Source: an uncultured Methanobrevibacter sp.
GTDB taxonomy: Archaea > Methanobacteriota > Methanobacteria > Methanobacteriales > Methanobacteriaceae
NCBI RefSeq assembly: GCF_937898925.1
Contig: NZ_CALDKF010000105.1
Coordinates: forward strand, 1-64,000
DNA: 64,000 bases
Direction: 5' to 3'
In this document: positions 17,455-27,914 of the stretch, in pieces
Position numbering within the stretch: position 1 is the first letter of the stretch
Layout: every line of letters begins with the position of its first letter
Made by a program: the position numbers and the translations under genes
The notes under the pieces: model-generated
Seen by the model: only the letters and a program-made list of their open reading frames with translations
Database searches by the model: none
Told to the model about the DNA's origin: nothing

Positions 17455-17823
17455 TTTTTTTAAAAAATCCCCCATCAAGTTTCACTTATTTTTTAATATT
17501 TTTTTTATACTTAGTATTACTATTTCTGTTTAGCAGTAAATTTTCATGAAAATTATAAAAAGATTTATAATAAATAATCATGATAAATAATAGTATTTAT
17601 AATATAATAAAAAAATTAATTTTTTTACTATCATTATATATAATTTATATGGTGCTTTTATTGCATATTTTTCTGCGCAGGATTTTGTCATAAAAGTGTC
17701 ATGAATATTTATGATAATTTATCATGATTTGTTATGATTTGTTAAAAAATTTTAACTAATTTCGACAAATTTTTGACTTATTGTAAATATTATTATAATT
17801 TAAAACATTATGGGGTTATTTTA
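17455..17823 (+). promoter_or_regulatory. ehb operon upstream region with clustered TCATGA palindromes
   Basis: This 369-bp gap holds a perfect 16-bp palindrome AATTTTCATGAAAATT (17539-17554), ATCATGAT at 17577-17584, TCATGA at 17699-17704 and ATCATGAT at 17721-17728. They share the TCATGA core and look like repeated operator sites in front of the hydrogenase operon. Several TATA-like runs are present, so I do not pick one. No gene is seen. Confidence 0.5.
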
Positions 17824-18138
17824 ATGTTTTTAAGTAGAATTTATTATGCGATTGCTTATTTAGTGGTTCTTATTTTAGAGATTATCAAATCTACAATAGA
17901 TATGGCTTTAAGAGTCTTCAAAACTGATGGATTTGAGCCTATTGTGATTGATATTGATACTGAACTTAAAAGACCAATATCCCAAACAATTTTGGCCAAC
18001 AGCATTACCTTGACTCCGGGAACATTGTCTGTAGACTTGGATAGTGAAAATCAAGTCATAAAGGTTGCAGTTATTGCTCCAAGAGACGTTAAGGACATCA
18101 TTCCTTTTGAACCTTATATCAAGGGAATGCTAGAATAA
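17824..18138 (+). CDS. ehbA: Energy-converting hydrogenase B subunit EhbA (MrpE-like)
   Basis: First gene of the ehb operon. The 104-residue protein has two N-terminal membrane segments (LSRIYYAIAYLVVLILEII) and a short cytosolic part with ILANSITLTPGTLSVDLD, the signature of Mrp antiporter subunit E. In Ehb it belongs to the ion-translocating membrane arm. GGGGTT lies 6 nt before ATG 17824; an upstream in-frame ATG at 17773 lacks a site. A 119-nt gap precedes ehbB. Confidence 0.88.
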   Translation: MFLSRIYYAIAYLVVLILEIIKSTIDMALRVFKTDGFEPIVIDIDTELKRPISQTILANSITLTPGTLSVDLDSENQVIKVAVIAPRDVKDIIPFEPYIKGMLE

Positions 18139-18257
18139 TTTCTAAAAATCATTTTTATAATTAATTCTAATTTCTAAAATGATAAAATTGATAATAAGCG
18201 ATTTAATTTTCAACTTATGTTTATTGTGTAAATTTATAATCATAGAATGTGATGATA

Positions 18258-18518
18258 ATGGATATTTTATTGATTTCTGAGTGTTTTTTAATGGTTGCAT
18301 TGATTGTATTTCTAATTGCAACATTGAGGATTATTACATATAAATCTATCTCTATGGGACTTATAGGTACTTCTTCATTCACTTTAGCACTTACTTTGCT
18401 ACTTATAACAGTCGGTACAATATTTAATATCGGATTTTTCAAGGATATTGCTCTAGCATTGCTTCTATTAGGCATTGTTGGAACAATAGCTTATGCAGCA
18501 GTTATGAGGAGGGCATAA
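18258..18518 (+). CDS. ehbB: Energy-converting hydrogenase B subunit EhbB (MrpF-like)
   Basis: About 86 residues forming three membrane helices, as in Mrp antiporter subunit F (CFLMVALIVFLIATLRII, then two more hydrophobic blocks). Part of the membrane arm. Start uncertain among GTG 18249, ATG 18252 and ATG 18258; GTGAT just upstream favours 18258. The stop codon abuts the start of ehbC, indicating translational coupling. Confidence 0.85.
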   Translation: MDILLISECFLMVALIVFLIATLRIITYKSISMGLIGTSSFTLALTLLLITVGTIFNIGFFKDIALALLLLGIVGTIAYAAVMRRA

Positions 18519-18974
18519 ATGATGTTTGGAATTGATCCTGGTATAATCAATATGATTCAATCAATCTTGCTTGTCATTTCTGCACTTTTGATATTGATTG
18601 CAGTAGTAGGTGTTTTAAGAATTGATAGAAACTTAGATAATGTAGTCTACGCTAGAATTCATATTTTAGGTATTGTTGATATTGCAGGAATAATTGCATT
18701 CCTTGCTTTAGGCCAACCTTTATTTGCCCTTATTTATTTATTCCTAGCGCCATTATTGGCTCATGCATTAGCTAATGCTTATTTCCATAGTGAAGATACT
18801 CTTAATAATCCAGTACTCAATCCAAATCTTGAAGAAGCTTCAAAAGAGGAAGATTATGAAGATGAAAGTGATTTGATTAATGAAGTGATTCTTGAAGATA
18901 ATTTGGATATGAGTGATGATTCAAGTATTGATGAGAATTTAGATGAAAAAAGTGAGGATGATGGCAATGATTGA
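18519..18974 (+). CDS. ehbC: Energy-converting hydrogenase B subunit EhbC (MrpG-like) with acidic tail
   Basis: The first 100 residues are an MrpG-like three-helix membrane protein ([20 protein letters not shown] is the conserved loop). The last 50 residues form a very acidic, Asp/Glu/Ser-rich tail (for example [14 protein letters not shown]) that the Mrp family lacks. AGGAGG lies 6 nt upstream of ATG 18519, directly after the ehbB stop. The 3' end overlaps ehbD by 8 bases. Confidence 0.85.
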   Translation: MMFGIDPGIINMIQSILLVISALLILIAVVGVLRIDRNLDNVVYARIHILGIVDIAGIIAFLALGQPLFALIYLFLAPLLAHALANAYFHSEDTLNNPVLNPNLEEASKEEDYEDESDLINEVILEDNLDMSDDSSIDENLDEKSEDDGND

Positions 18975-19200
18975 ATATATAGTGATTTTTGTTGCAGTTG
19001 TAAGCGCTATTATCGCACTTTTACAAAATGACTTGCTTAAGGCAGCTATTTTAACTGGCATTTCTGGATTCTGTGTAGCGTTCTTATTCCAGATTTTGCT
19101 TGCTCCTGATGTAGCTTTAACCCAAGCTATTGTGGAAGGGGCTATTGTGCCGGTATTTATCGCATTGGCTGTTTTAAAAACCAAAGGTGAGGAGGCATAG
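18967..19200 (+). CDS. ehbD: Energy-converting hydrogenase B subunit EhbD (MrpB/MbhD-like)
   Basis: 77-residue membrane protein with the DUF4040/MbhD pattern: an N-terminal helix, [20 protein letters not shown] and [20 protein letters not shown]. In complex I-like systems this corresponds to a C-terminal piece of MrpA. The start at 18967 (overlapping the ehbC stop) has GAGG 9 nt upstream. ehbE follows 2 nt after the stop. Confidence 0.85.
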   Translation: MIEYIVIFVAVVSAIIALLQNDLLKAAILTGISGFCVAFLFQILLAPDVALTQAIVEGAIVPVFIALAVLKTKGEEA

Positions 19201-19202
19201 TT

Positions 19203-19568
19203 ATGATGGATATTCAATTGGCTTCTTTATTCGCTTCTGGTGCATTTATAATTATTGGACTATTTGCAGCAATCTTCATCGATAATCTAATCAAAAAGAT
19301 TATTGGTATTGCTTTCATTGAGGAAGGTGTAAACCTATTCCTAATCTGCTTAGGATTTAAAGCAGGCGGAGTCGTGCCTATCTTCTTGCCAGGCATGACT
19401 GCAGACTGGTTTGCAGCAAATGCAGCATATCCTTTGCCTCAAGCATTAGTTCTTACAAGTATTGTAATTGGTGCAAGTACTTTAGCAGTGATGTTGGCTT
19501 TAGCTATGGTTTTATACAGAAAGCATGGAACCTTAAGCGTATCTGAAATGATGGGGGATGAAAAATGA
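19203..19568 (+). CDS. ehbE: Energy-converting hydrogenase B subunit EhbE (MrpC/NuoK-like)
   Basis: 121-residue three-helix membrane protein. The central helix has the NuoK/MrpC pattern with a membrane Glu in [17 protein letters not shown], and ends [20 protein letters not shown]. This subunit forms part of the lateral ion path. GAGGAGG precedes the ATG. The stop overlaps the start of ehbF (ATGA). Confidence 0.88.
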   Translation: MMDIQLASLFASGAFIIIGLFAAIFIDNLIKKIIGIAFIEEGVNLFLICLGFKAGGVVPIFLPGMTADWFAANAAYPLPQALVLTSIVIGASTLAVMLALAMVLYRKHGTLSVSEMMGDEK

Positions 19569-21046
19569 ATTACCTGATTCCTTTAATGGTTGTCATTCCA
19601 ATATTAGCTGCTTTAATCGTTAACATATTTGGTGGAAAGGACAAAACTGTAAAAGCCATTTCAATTGTAGTGGCTATTGCAATTCCTGTAATTGCAATCA
19701 TTGCAGCTGTCGGCATCCAATACTTCGGAGGTCACGACCCAGCGCTTCTTGCAAGTTCACTTCCATCAAACTTGATGGGCACTCTTGTAGCAAGCTACAA
19801 TACAGGTATTGTTTATGTCTTTGAAAATATTGAAAGGATATTCATATTCCTAATGGGCATCGTTGCATTCTTGGCAGTATTGACATACTTCGCTGAGAAA
19901 AAGGAAGTGTCTGGCCCTTACTTATACCTTATCTTTATGGGTATAGCATCTGTAACTGCATTGATGCTTTCAAATGATATTTTCAATATGTATGTTTTCT
20001 TCGAAATTACAGCTTTAACCCAAGTGGGTATCATTATAGCTTCAAGCACTGAAGATAATTATGAAATCGCTTTGAAATACCTTATTTTAGGTGCAATAGG
20101 CGGACCAATTCTATTGTTAGGTATTGGATTCATTCTTGGAACAATAGGTTCAGTGAACATCAACGATATTGTCTTTGCAATAAGCAACAACTATGTAAAC
20201 CCTTATGCTCCAAGTTTAGTTATCGGTTTTGCCTTGATATTGTTTGGATGGCTATATTCAGCAGGATTGCCTCCATTCCACACTATAAAATCAGCTGTTT
20301 ACTCAAAAGCAAGACCTAACGGGTCTGCAATATTGCAAGGATTTTCAGTTTTGTGCATGCTTGCATTTGGAATTGCAATGTATAAGATATTCGCATATGT
20401 CCCTTACTTCAACACAGCAATAATCGTATTTGCTATTCTTGCAATGGCTTTAAGCATTGCAATGTCTGCAATGGAGGTAGACTTTAGAAGAATGATAGCA
20501 TTCCTGGCAGTAGGGGAACTTGGTTTCATTGCATTAGGTTTCGGTATAGGAACACAATATTCAATTGCAGCGGCATTGTTCCAGGCAGCAAATGAAATTG
20601 TCATAACTGCATTGTTATTTATCGGATTCGGTACCGTGTACTACCTTACAAAAACATCCGATACAAGAAAGTTAGGTGGATTGATTGCAGTTGATTCAAA
20701 AATGGCAATAATGGTCTTGCTTGGAGGATTCGCTTTAGCAGGTGTTCCGCCATTCAACGGTTTCCAAAGTAAATTGATGCTTGTGCAAGCTGCATTGGAT
20801 GCAGGATACACTGAACTTGCAATTCTTGCAATCATTGTAAGCGTAGTGATATTCTTCACATTCGTTAAGGCCTTCCATACAGTATACTTGCAGCCTAAGC
20901 CAAAGGACTTGAAGTTTGCTCATGAGAAGATTCCAAAGGCTACTGTATTCTCTGTAGCTGTATTGCTTATAATCTGTTTGGCTTTAGGTATTTTCCCAAA
21001 TATAGTGACTGATGTATTCATTCCATTTGCAGGAGGATTGATCTAA
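19565..21046 (+). CDS. ehbF: Energy-converting hydrogenase B subunit EhbF (MrpD/NuoL-M-N-like ion pump)
   Basis: 493-residue antiporter-like subunit with about 14 helices, the main ion-translocating channel of Ehb. Diagnostic sequences are [19 protein letters not shown] (helix 5 Glu), [36 protein letters not shown] (helix 7 Lys region) and [18 protein letters not shown]. Length and motif spacing are normal. It overlaps ehbE by 4 bases and ehbG by one base. Confidence 0.93.
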   Translation: MNYLIPLMVVIPILAALIVNIFGGKDKTVKAISIVVAIAIPVIAIIAAVGIQYFGGHDPALLASSLPSNLMGTLVASYNTGIVYVFENIERIFIFLMGIVAFLAVLTYFAEKKEVSGPYLYLIFMGIASVTALMLSNDIFNMYVFFEITALTQVGIIIASSTEDNYEIALKYLILGAIGGPILLLGIGFILGTIGSVNINDIVFAISNNYVNPYAPSLVIGFALILFGWLYSAGLPPFHTIKSAVYSKARPNGSAILQGFSVLCMLAFGIAMYKIFAYVPYFNTAIIVFAILAMALSIAMSAMEVDFRRMIAFLAVGELGFIALGFGIGTQYSIAAALFQAANEIVITALLFIGFGTVYYLTKTSDTRKLGGLIAVDSKMAIMVLLGGFALAGVPPFNGFQSKLMLVQAALDAGYTELAILAIIVSVVIFFTFVKAFHTVYLQPKPKDLKFAHEKIPKATVFSVAVLLIICLALGIFPNIVTDVFIPFAGGLI

Positions 21047-21381
21047 TGGCTTTATATCAAAAATTCCTAGATTCAATAAAAGGACTTAAGTCAAGTTTGT
21101 CAAAAGACCCTACAACTATGGACAATGTTTCAGGAGCAATAGCTGCTGAATTCCTGATATTCGTCTCATTGATTCTTGCAGCATTAGTCCTAAGGCATGT
21201 CAGCGTAGTCGCTTCAATTGTTGTAGTGCTTTTAGTTGCAGTTTTATTCTTTACAAATATGCCTCTTGCAGGAAAGATAAAATCCGAGCAATCAGATTCC
21301 TTGGAAAAAATGACATTCTATGTTGTCATAGTTCTTGGAATTTTAGTTGCAGTAATTTATTGGGGGTTAAGATATGTCTGA
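21046..21381 (+). CDS. ehbG: Energy-converting hydrogenase B subunit EhbG
   Basis: 111 residues: a soluble N-terminal stretch ([19 protein letters not shown]) and about three membrane helices. Assigned by position in the conserved ehb order; no catalytic motif is visible. Start codon shares its A with the ehbF stop. It overlaps ehbH by 8 bases. Confidence 0.8.
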   Translation: MALYQKFLDSIKGLKSSLSKDPTTMDNVSGAIAAEFLIFVSLILAALVLRHVSVVASIVVVLLVAVLFFTNMPLAGKIKSEQSDSLEKMTFYVVIVLGILVAVIYWGLRYV

Positions 21382-21691
21382 TAAAATTACTAGTCTCAGA
21401 TCTTTAATCATGGCATTGGCAGCAATCATTTTTGCATCTACATTATTCGATGCAATATATGGATTCAAGAGCTTGATTCAACCTGGAATAAGTTTGGTTT
21501 ACAATGCCATTGGAACACAGCTTGCTCCAAACATGGTCACACTGGTCGTATTCGATTGGAGAGCTTTTGATACTTTAGGAGAATCACTGATTCTTGTTAC
21601 TGCAGTGCTTGTTGTATTGCTTGTATTCGGTAAAGGAAAGATTTTAGACAAGAACATAAATTCTGATATTAATGAAGGAGATGATGAATGA
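21374..21691 (+). CDS. ehbH: Energy-converting hydrogenase B subunit EhbH (MbhE/MrpB-like)
   Basis: 105-residue membrane protein. [20 protein letters not shown] is the conserved signature of the MbhE/MrpA C-terminal family, which packs beside the MrpB subunit. The C-terminus is charged. It overlaps both ehbG and ehbI, so all are translated from one message. Confidence 0.85.
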   Translation: MSDKITSLRSLIMALAAIIFASTLFDAIYGFKSLIQPGISLVYNAIGTQLAPNMVTLVVFDWRAFDTLGESLILVTAVLVVLLVFGKGKILDKNINSDINEGDDE

Positions 21692-22200
21692 TGGCTGAAG
21701 GAAAAAAATCTCCAAATTGGAATAAGGATGACAGCAGCCCTATATTGAAGATCATGACTCTTCCAATAGCTATTGTGATTATCGCTTTAGGTATCATGAC
21801 CATTTTGGGAGGACACATCACTCCTGGTGGTGGTTTCCAAGGTGGAGCTATGATTGCAGGGGCAATCATATTATGTGTCATTGTTTATGGTGTAGACGGC
21901 ACTCCATTGAAATTATCTCATAGGTTCATTTCCACTTTAGAGTCAATCGGTGCATTGGCTTATGTATTGATTGGTTTGGCAGGACTTGCATTAACTGGCT
22001 CATACCTTTACAATGTAGGTGGAAACCTTTATGGACAAGTGCCTCAAGCTATTGCAGCATTATTCTCATATCCGGATTTGACCCATGCAGGAATCGTTCC
22101 TTACTTGAACATTGCAGTTGGACTCAAGGTTCTTGTAGGATTAAGCGCAGTGGTAATTGCATTTTCACAATTTAAGAAATTAGCGGAGGAAGAGGAATGA
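21688..22200 (+). CDS. ehbI: Energy-converting hydrogenase B subunit EhbI (MrpB-like)
   Basis: 170-residue MrpB-type membrane protein. [20 protein letters not shown] is the family hallmark. About four helices follow a hydrophilic N-terminus. AAGGAG lies 7 nt before ATG 21688 (21691 is the alternative). Overlaps ehbH and ehbJ by 4 bases each. Confidence 0.9.
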   Translation: MMAEGKKSPNWNKDDSSPILKIMTLPIAIVIIALGIMTILGGHITPGGGFQGGAMIAGAIILCVIVYGVDGTPLKLSHRFISTLESIGALAYVLIGLAGLALTGSYLYNVGGNLYGQVPQAIAALFSYPDLTHAGIVPYLNIAVGLKVLVGLSAVVIAFSQFKKLAEEEE

Positions 22201-22472
22201 GTATCGCTAATATTGTAATCGGACCGCTTATCATTGCAATCATATTCGGATTTGTTGTAGGTTCAAGGGTTCACTTGAATCTTGACAATAGCTTTAAGTT
22301 TACAGCAAGTGGAATTATAGCCCTTATAATTGGCGCTCTCTTAATGTCTTATGGATTAGGACAATTCCCTGTTTATAATGATGTGCCAATTGCAACCACC
22401 TTTTTGGGAGCAGTCATTGGCGTATTGATAGGCAGTGCATTACTAGGAGGACGAGCGAAAGGAGATCATTAG
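22197..22472 (+). CDS. ehbJ: Energy-converting hydrogenase B subunit EhbJ
   Basis: 91-residue, three-helix membrane protein ending in a short basic tail (GGRAKGDH). No motif beyond hydrophobic helices; assigned by conserved position after the MrpB-like subunit. It is the last of the membrane-arm group; a 66-nt gap separates it from the iron-sulfur genes. Confidence 0.8.
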   Translation: MSIANIVIGPLIIAIIFGFVVGSRVHLNLDNSFKFTASGIIALIIGALLMSYGLGQFPVYNDVPIATTFLGAVIGVLIGSALLGGRAKGDH

Positions 22473-22538
22473 ATTTTGGGATTATTCCAATTTTTCAATT
22501 GGAAATAATGGTCTTACTTATTATTAAGGAGAAGAATC

Positions 22539-23987
22539 ATGTATTTAACAACTAATAAGTGTGATGGACAAGGAGATTGTATAAGAAATTGTCCAAGTGA
22601 AGCAATACGCTTTGTTGATAATAAGGCTTTTAGCTGTATGTGTTGTGGTGCTTGTTTCGAAGCTTGTCCAAATCATGCTATATTCAAGAACAAATACGGA
22701 GGATATGTGGTAGATAGGGCAAAATGTAATGGTTGTGGTGTTTGTGAATTCACTTGCCCTATAGAAAGCATTCATCTTGATGATGGAATAGTTAAAGGTA
22801 TCTGTTCACGTTGTGGTGTTTGTGAAGATGTCTGTACTAAAAAGGCAAGAGTGGATACCGATAACCTTGTTCTAGACAAGCAGAAAGTCTTGCTCAATTC
22901 ATTGAAAATGGTTGCAAACACAGTGGGATTCGGTGCAGGAGTCAAGAAGATTGAGAGCATGAAGCTTCCTGTAAAATCCGACAAGACCGCTGACAGGGTT
23001 TGCATCAGCACCGATAGCGAGAAATGTGTGAAATGTGGAAGATGTGCTTACTACTGTCCTACCAGATCAATTGAAGTCATTATACAGGATGAAGGATACT
23101 GTGTAGGATGCAAGGTATGTGAAGATGTCTGTCCTACCGGTGCATTGAAAGATGGCGAGTACGATAAGAGCATTTGTACCTTGTGCTTGGCCTGTGTTGA
23201 AAACTGTATCAATGATGCATTATGTGTTGATGACTTTAAGATAAAAAGAAGCATTAAGGACGACACCTTGTATTCAAATGCTGAAGGAAGCATTGTAAGT
23301 TGCCTTAATTGCGGATTATGTAAAGAGACATTTGACAGTCCAGCACTCATAAGGGATGAAAATGCATTGAGATATGACCCTTCACTTGATGAGGATACTG
23401 AAGAGAATAAGGCTAAACGTCTTGAAGCGATTTACAACTGTCCAGTTTCATCATTAACAGAAAGCGAAGACAATAAACTCTTTGGATACTGTGTATCTTG
23501 TGGAAAATGTGTAAATGAATGTAAGGAAGAGGCAAGAAGCTTCCAAGTAATCTCTTGGGATGGAGAAGTCAGTGATGACTGCATTTCATGCGGTATATGT
23601 GCTGAACTTTGTCCAGAAGATGCTATAACCCTTCAAAGAGGGGCAATCAATGTTGACTTGGATAAATGTATCATGTGTGAAACTTGTGCAATTCACTGTC
23701 CTAAGGATGCAATTCCAAAAACAACAAGCGTCAAGTATGAAATCTCTGGAGGATTCAATTACATTGACGATAACTTGTGTGTAAAATGCGGATTATGCAA
23801 GGACATTTGTCCAGAGGAAGCTATTTATACAGTTGAAATTTCAAGCGATGAAGTCAATCTCGGAACAAAGAACAAGAATCTTAAATTCGTTGTCGATGAC
23901 GATAAATGTATTTACTGTGGAGCATGTATGAATATCTGCCCATCTAAGTCATTTATTTTCGAAAGAGAGTTTGAAAGGGTGAATTAG
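22539..23987 (+). CDS. ehbK: Polyferredoxin EhbK
   Basis: 482-residue iron-sulfur protein, the electron wire of Ehb. I count thirteen CxxCxxCxxxC-type motifs. The first is a variant (CDGQGDC). The eighth is imperfect: [10 protein letters not shown] has no fourth Cys in place, and an NCP lies about 45 residues later. Typical copies are [24 protein letters not shown] and [12 protein letters not shown]. Electrons would pass between ferredoxin, these clusters and the hydrogenase module. A strong AAGGAG precedes the ATG. ehbL follows after 13 nt. Confidence 0.93.
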   Translation: MYLTTNKCDGQGDCIRNCPSEAIRFVDNKAFSCMCCGACFEACPNHAIFKNKYGGYVVDRAKCNGCGVCEFTCPIESIHLDDGIVKGICSRCGVCEDVCTKKARVDTDNLVLDKQKVLLNSLKMVANTVGFGAGVKKIESMKLPVKSDKTADRVCISTDSEKCVKCGRCAYYCPTRSIEVIIQDEGYCVGCKVCEDVCPTGALKDGEYDKSICTLCLACVENCINDALCVDDFKIKRSIKDDTLYSNAEGSIVSCLNCGLCKETFDSPALIRDENALRYDPSLDEDTEENKAKRLEAIYNCPVSSLTESEDNKLFGYCVSCGKCVNECKEEARSFQVISWDGEVSDDCISCGICAELCPEDAITLQRGAINVDLDKCIMCETCAIHCPKDAIPKTTSVKYEISGGFNYIDDNLCVKCGLCKDICPEEAIYTVEISSDEVNLGTKNKNLKFVVDDDKCIYCGACMNICPSKSFIFEREFERVN

Positions 23988-24000
23988 GAGTTTGGTAATT

Positions 24001-24663
24001 ATGAAAGATGTATTGAAGATTATGCTTAATGGAGCTTACACTAATTTCAAAAGAATTCTCTTTGCTGCAGACAGAGTGACTGACATGGAACTCCGTAATG
24101 CCATCTTGACAGGAACAGTTGAGCCTGACAAGAAGGTGGATGAGGAAGCATGTATCGGCTGTGGAGGTTGTGCAAATGTATGTCCAACCGGTGCAGTTAC
24201 AATGAAACCTCTGCAAAACCCTGTAAAGCTTAAGGAAGGATGGGTGAAAACCGAAGTTCCGGAACTTGATCCTTTAAAATGTGTAGTTTGCTATTGGTGT
24301 CACGATTTCTGTCCAATCTATTCATTCTTTGAAGAGGCAGGAACCATTCACCCCGGTAATGTCGGTGAGATCAATCTTGACACAAGCGAATTGTTAGAGG
24401 AACCTATCAAGATATCCCATGACAAGATTGCATTCATTGCACAATACTTGTCCGACAGGTCATTACTCTCTGAAAATATTGTTCAAGAGGATGAGAAAAT
24501 TGAAAATGTCGGTGTAGCTCTTGATAAGGTATCCAAGATAAAGGACATTCAAGATAACATTAATGAAAAGTATGAGAAAGATGTTCAACGAAGCGCTGAA
24601 TTGAATGAAGAGGTTTCAGATGCTAAAATTGATAAAGTTTCTGAAGATGAGGGAGGTGAATAG
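24001..24663 (+). CDS. ehbL: Ferredoxin-type subunit EhbL (two [4Fe-4S])
   Basis: 220 residues with two complete cluster motifs, [12 protein letters not shown] (about residue 50) and [12 protein letters not shown] (about 95), as in the NuoI/EchF-like subunit that links the small subunit to external ferredoxin. The last 70 residues are charged and coiled-coil-like (Asp/Glu/Lys-rich) and not part of the ferredoxin fold. AGGAG is 10 nt before ATG 24001; an upstream TTG at 23992 is too close to it. ATG of ehbM follows immediately. Confidence 0.9.
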   Translation: MKDVLKIMLNGAYTNFKRILFAADRVTDMELRNAILTGTVEPDKKVDEEACIGCGGCANVCPTGAVTMKPLQNPVKLKEGWVKTEVPELDPLKCVVCYWCHDFCPIYSFFEEAGTIHPGNVGEINLDTSELLEEPIKISHDKIAFIAQYLSDRSLLSENIVQEDEKIENVGVALDKVSKIKDIQDNINEKYEKDVQRSAELNEEVSDAKIDKVSEDEGGE

Positions 24664-25110
24664 ATGAGTCTTAAAACACTTTCAAGGTCAAAAGCAATCC
24701 ATATTATGCTTGTTTATACTGGTGGATGCAATGGCTGTGATATTGAAATTGTAAATGCAGTTTTATCTCCTAAATTTGATATAGAGCAATATGGTGTCTT
24801 TTTAACATGGAACCCTCGTGAAGCGGACATTCTTGTTGTAACAGGACCAGTCACTCATGACAATAGAAAGCCATTGGAGGATATCTATAATGCCATTCCA
24901 AATCCAAAGCTTGTTGTTGCAGCAGGCGCTTGTGCGGTGATGGGTGGTGTCTATAAGAATTGTTACGGAGACATTCCTTCAGAGGAAATCGAAGGGCCTG
25001 TTGAAAATGTGATTCCTGTTGATGCTAAGATTCCAGGATGTGCTGTAAGGCCTCAAGATGTATTGGCAGGAGTAGTTGCATCTTTACCGCATTTATTGAA
25101 TGCGGACTAA
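24664..25110 (+). CDS. ehbM: [NiFe] hydrogenase small subunit EhbM
   Basis: 148-residue NuoB/EchC-like small subunit carrying the proximal [4Fe-4S] cluster. Ligand region [14 protein letters not shown] at the N-terminus, then [10 protein letters not shown] and [11 protein letters not shown] supply the remaining cysteines. GGAGGTG lies just before the start, overlapping the end of ehbL. It pairs with the large subunit EhbN encoded 50 nt downstream. Confidence 0.93.
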   Translation: MSLKTLSRSKAIHIMLVYTGGCNGCDIEIVNAVLSPKFDIEQYGVFLTWNPREADILVVTGPVTHDNRKPLEDIYNAIPNPKLVVAAGACAVMGGVYKNCYGDIPSEEIEGPVENVIPVDAKIPGCAVRPQDVLAGVVASLPHLLNAD

Positions 25111-25160
25111 TAGGTGGATTTAAGAGATTATTTTTATTTATTCATTAAAGGGATGATGAA

Positions 25161-26336
25161 ATGGAAGAAAAGAAAGCTAAAAAGCAGGAAATCATAGAAA
25201 CTGAGATTCAAATGGGTACAGTTCACCCTGCTGCTTTAGAACCTTATAGGGTTAGATTTTTCGTAGAAGATGAAATCATTAAGGATGCGGAAATCACAAT
25301 TGGTGTAAACCACAGAGGTATTGAGCGTATTATGGAAGGTCTTCCAGTGGAAAAGGCAAATATGCTTACAGAAAAGATTTGTGGTATCTGTTCAAATGCA
25401 CATACATGGAACTCTGTAAGAACTGCTGAGAAAGGTCTTGGAGTTGAAGTGCCTGACAGAGCTGTTTATATTCGTGTAATCGTTGGAGAGCTTGAAAGAT
25501 TGCACAGTCACTTATTGTACTTAGGTCACGGTTGCGAAACCTTGGCTCATGAAACATTCTCCATGAGAGTTTTCTTCATTAGGGAAACCATTATGGAACT
25601 TTTGGGAATGATTGGAGGAAACCGTGTCCAATACGGCTGTTCAATCATCGGTGGTGTAAGGCCAAGATGTGAATTGGACGACAATAGAATCCGCAGGATA
25701 TTGGATGGAATGGACTTGGTTGAAAAGAACGTTGCAGATTTTGCTGACAGATTCGTTCATGATTCAATTGTATTGTCAAGGATTACCGGTACAGGTTACA
25801 TTCCACAGGAACAGGCTCTTAAGTTAGCGGTAACCGGCCCTACATTACGTGCTACCGGTGTTAAAAGGGACTTAAGAACAGACATGTATGAGTATGATAA
25901 CTTTGATTATGACATTATCACTCAAGATACCTGTGATGTGAAAGCTCAGCTTCTTATGAGAGTCTTTGAAATATTTGAAGCAATCAAGATCATTCGCCAA
26001 GCCATTAGGGACTTGCCTGAAGGAAAGATCACGGACAGGTCTTGGGAAATGGTGGACACTGGCTTGATTGAAAGCTATATTGAAGTTCCAAGGGGAACAT
26101 TGTATCACTCCTATGCAATTGAAGATGGAAGAGTGCGTCATTCTATAATTAGGACTCCTTCAATGAGTAATATTGGAGCTATGCAATACGCATGCATTGA
26201 CAACCACATCACTGATGGTCAGTTATGTATTGTACAGTGCGACCCATGCTTTACTTGTTCTGATAGGGCAATAGAGGTTTATGATACAAACAATAACAAG
26301 TTGGATAAATCAATTTTGAAATCCAATATTCATTAG
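25161..26336 (+). CDS. ehbN: [NiFe] hydrogenase large subunit EhbN
   Basis: 391-residue catalytic subunit. Both nickel-binding CxxC pairs are intact: [15 protein letters not shown] near residue 75 and [16 protein letters not shown] near the C-terminus, so H2 chemistry is expected, unlike in complex I NuoD. About 25 residues follow the second motif, as in related Ech-type enzymes. It uses H2 to reduce low-potential ferredoxin, driven by the ion gradient. AAAGGGATGATGAA precedes the start. Confidence 0.95.
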   Translation: MEEKKAKKQEIIETEIQMGTVHPAALEPYRVRFFVEDEIIKDAEITIGVNHRGIERIMEGLPVEKANMLTEKICGICSNAHTWNSVRTAEKGLGVEVPDRAVYIRVIVGELERLHSHLLYLGHGCETLAHETFSMRVFFIRETIMELLGMIGGNRVQYGCSIIGGVRPRCELDDNRIRRILDGMDLVEKNVADFADRFVHDSIVLSRITGTGYIPQEQALKLAVTGPTLRATGVKRDLRTDMYEYDNFDYDIITQDTCDVKAQLLMRVFEIFEAIKIIRQAIRDLPEGKITDRSWEMVDTGLIESYIEVPRGTLYHSYAIEDGRVRHSIIRTPSMSNIGAMQYACIDNHITDGQLCIVQCDPCFTCSDRAIEVYDTNNNKLDKSILKSNIH

Positions 26337-26441
26337 ATTTAATTATAATTTGGGTCTAATTGATATCCAATATTCATTTAAAATTAAATTATTCAAATTT
26401 ACGTTTAACGGTTAATTAAAAATTATTATGAGGAAAGAGAA

Positions 26442-27440
26442 ATGGCTTATGAAATATCACTTATTTCAATTTTAGAGGTTATCCTAACACTTATCATAGC
26501 TTTGTTCATAGGTGTTTTGATTCCTGGAATTGAAAGGAAATATGTTCAAGCAAGGATTCAACAAAGAATCGGGCCTCCAGTTACAAGTCCTGGGCTATGG
26601 GCATCAATAAAGTTCCTGTTTAAGGAGAACATAAAACCTAACTCTCCAGCACCAGGATTATATAAGGCAATGCCTATCTTATGTTTCATTGCAGTGCTCG
26701 CAGTATTCTTGGCATTGATGCCTGAGAATTATCAATTCATGGCTTTTGCTAGCTTAATAGCTATTGTTGGATTCTTAAAAGTTGAAGAAATCGCTTATGT
26801 TTTAATGGGTTCCTTATCCAAATCAGTAATGAGCATTAACTTAAGGTTCCCAGACCATGCAAAAGGTGCTGAAAGACAAGGATTGCTTGTATCATCCATT
26901 GAAGACATCAGTTCAAACAGATCCCTTAGGATGATTATTTTCGGTTCATTCCCATTGTATTTGGCCTTATTCATACCTGCAGCATTATCCAAAAGCATTT
27001 ACTTAGCTGACATTGTAGCTTATCAGCAAGCTAACGGACCGTTCCTATTCACTTTAGCAGGTATTATCGGAACTGTAGTGTTCTTTATTGGATACATGAT
27101 TCTATTGAATGAATACCCATTCTCCTACATCAAGGCTAAATCCGATGTAATTGAAGGGCCATATATGGAACTTGCTTCAAAATACAGATCATTTGTTTAC
27201 TTAACTAGAGGATTCCTGATATTCACTTTAGGTTTAATGTATTGTGTATTGTTCTTAGGTGTTTCACCGGAACTCTTCTCACTTAAATTCATTGTATGCA
27301 TTATCATATCACTGTTGCTTCCGGTAATTATGGCAATCGTCAGTGCATTCTCTCCAATATTCACCAACAGGCAATTATATCCTACAATATTGGTGACTTC
27401 TGCACTTGGAGCTTTGGCTATGGTCATTGCATTATTCTAA
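26442..27440 (+). CDS. ehbO: Membrane subunit EhbO (NuoH/EchB-like)
   Basis: 332-residue polytopic protein of the NuoH family, which anchors the hydrogenase module to the membrane arm. ERKYVQARIQQRIGPPVTSP is the conserved first cytosolic loop; FKENIKPNSPAP and EYPFSYIKAKSDVIEGPYME follow in order. A 105-nt gap precedes it, with GAGGAAAGAG at the start codon. Confidence 0.93.
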   Translation: MAYEISLISILEVILTLIIALFIGVLIPGIERKYVQARIQQRIGPPVTSPGLWASIKFLFKENIKPNSPAPGLYKAMPILCFIAVLAVFLALMPENYQFMAFASLIAIVGFLKVEEIAYVLMGSLSKSVMSINLRFPDHAKGAERQGLLVSSIEDISSNRSLRMIIFGSFPLYLALFIPAALSKSIYLADIVAYQQANGPFLFTLAGIIGTVVFFIGYMILLNEYPFSYIKAKSDVIEGPYMELASKYRSFVYLTRGFLIFTLGLMYCVLFLGVSPELFSLKFIVCIIISLLLPVIMAIVSAFSPIFTNRQLYPTILVTSALGALAMVIALF

Positions 27441-27461
27441 ATTTTAACGTGGTGATTTTAT

Positions 27462-27725
27462 ATGAAATTTGTAATCAGACCTTATCATATCATGAGTCTT
27501 GGAGGATACATTGTGGAATATGATTTCCCTTACAGGGATTTGATCATTGTAAATGAGACTCCAGAAGAGATCAAGTTTGAGATTCCAGTATTCGATGGAT
27601 CTTACATTGAAGAGTATGAAAAGTTAGGTCTTAAGGTTATTCCTGTCAGCGAACATGACAGCTATTTAAATTTATATAAGAAAGCGCATGCTGAATTGGA
27701 TGCGTTAAAGGCTAAATTGGATTAA
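27462..27725 (+). CDS. ehbP: Ehb-associated small protein EhbP
   Basis: 87-residue soluble protein (MKFVIRPYHIMSLGGYIVEY) with no known catalytic motif. Assigned from its conserved place between ehbO and ehbQ. GGTGATTTT precedes the ATG. Role in the complex unknown; probably a peripheral or assembly factor. Confidence 0.8.
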   Translation: MKFVIRPYHIMSLGGYIVEYDFPYRDLIIVNETPEEIKFEIPVFDGSYIEEYEKLGLKVIPVSEHDSYLNLYKKAHAELDALKAKLD

Positions 27726-27914
27726 TTGGGGATAAACTTCATAATTTTCCTCATAAATAGAAGTCTTTAAAAAAAATTTTTATCTCCAATTAACCTTTTT
27801 AGCATTTTTAGATTTTTGAAAATATGTCTTGATTATTCAATTTTCAATTAATCTTTTTTGGATTTTTGATAATCTTTAAATAATTGAATATTTTAAGTAT
27901 TATTAGGTAATATT

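Noticed and set aside
17541..17728. Replication origin based on palindromes upstream of ehb
   Set aside because: No ORB-type repeats and no cdc6/orc1 gene nearby; operator sites are more plausible.
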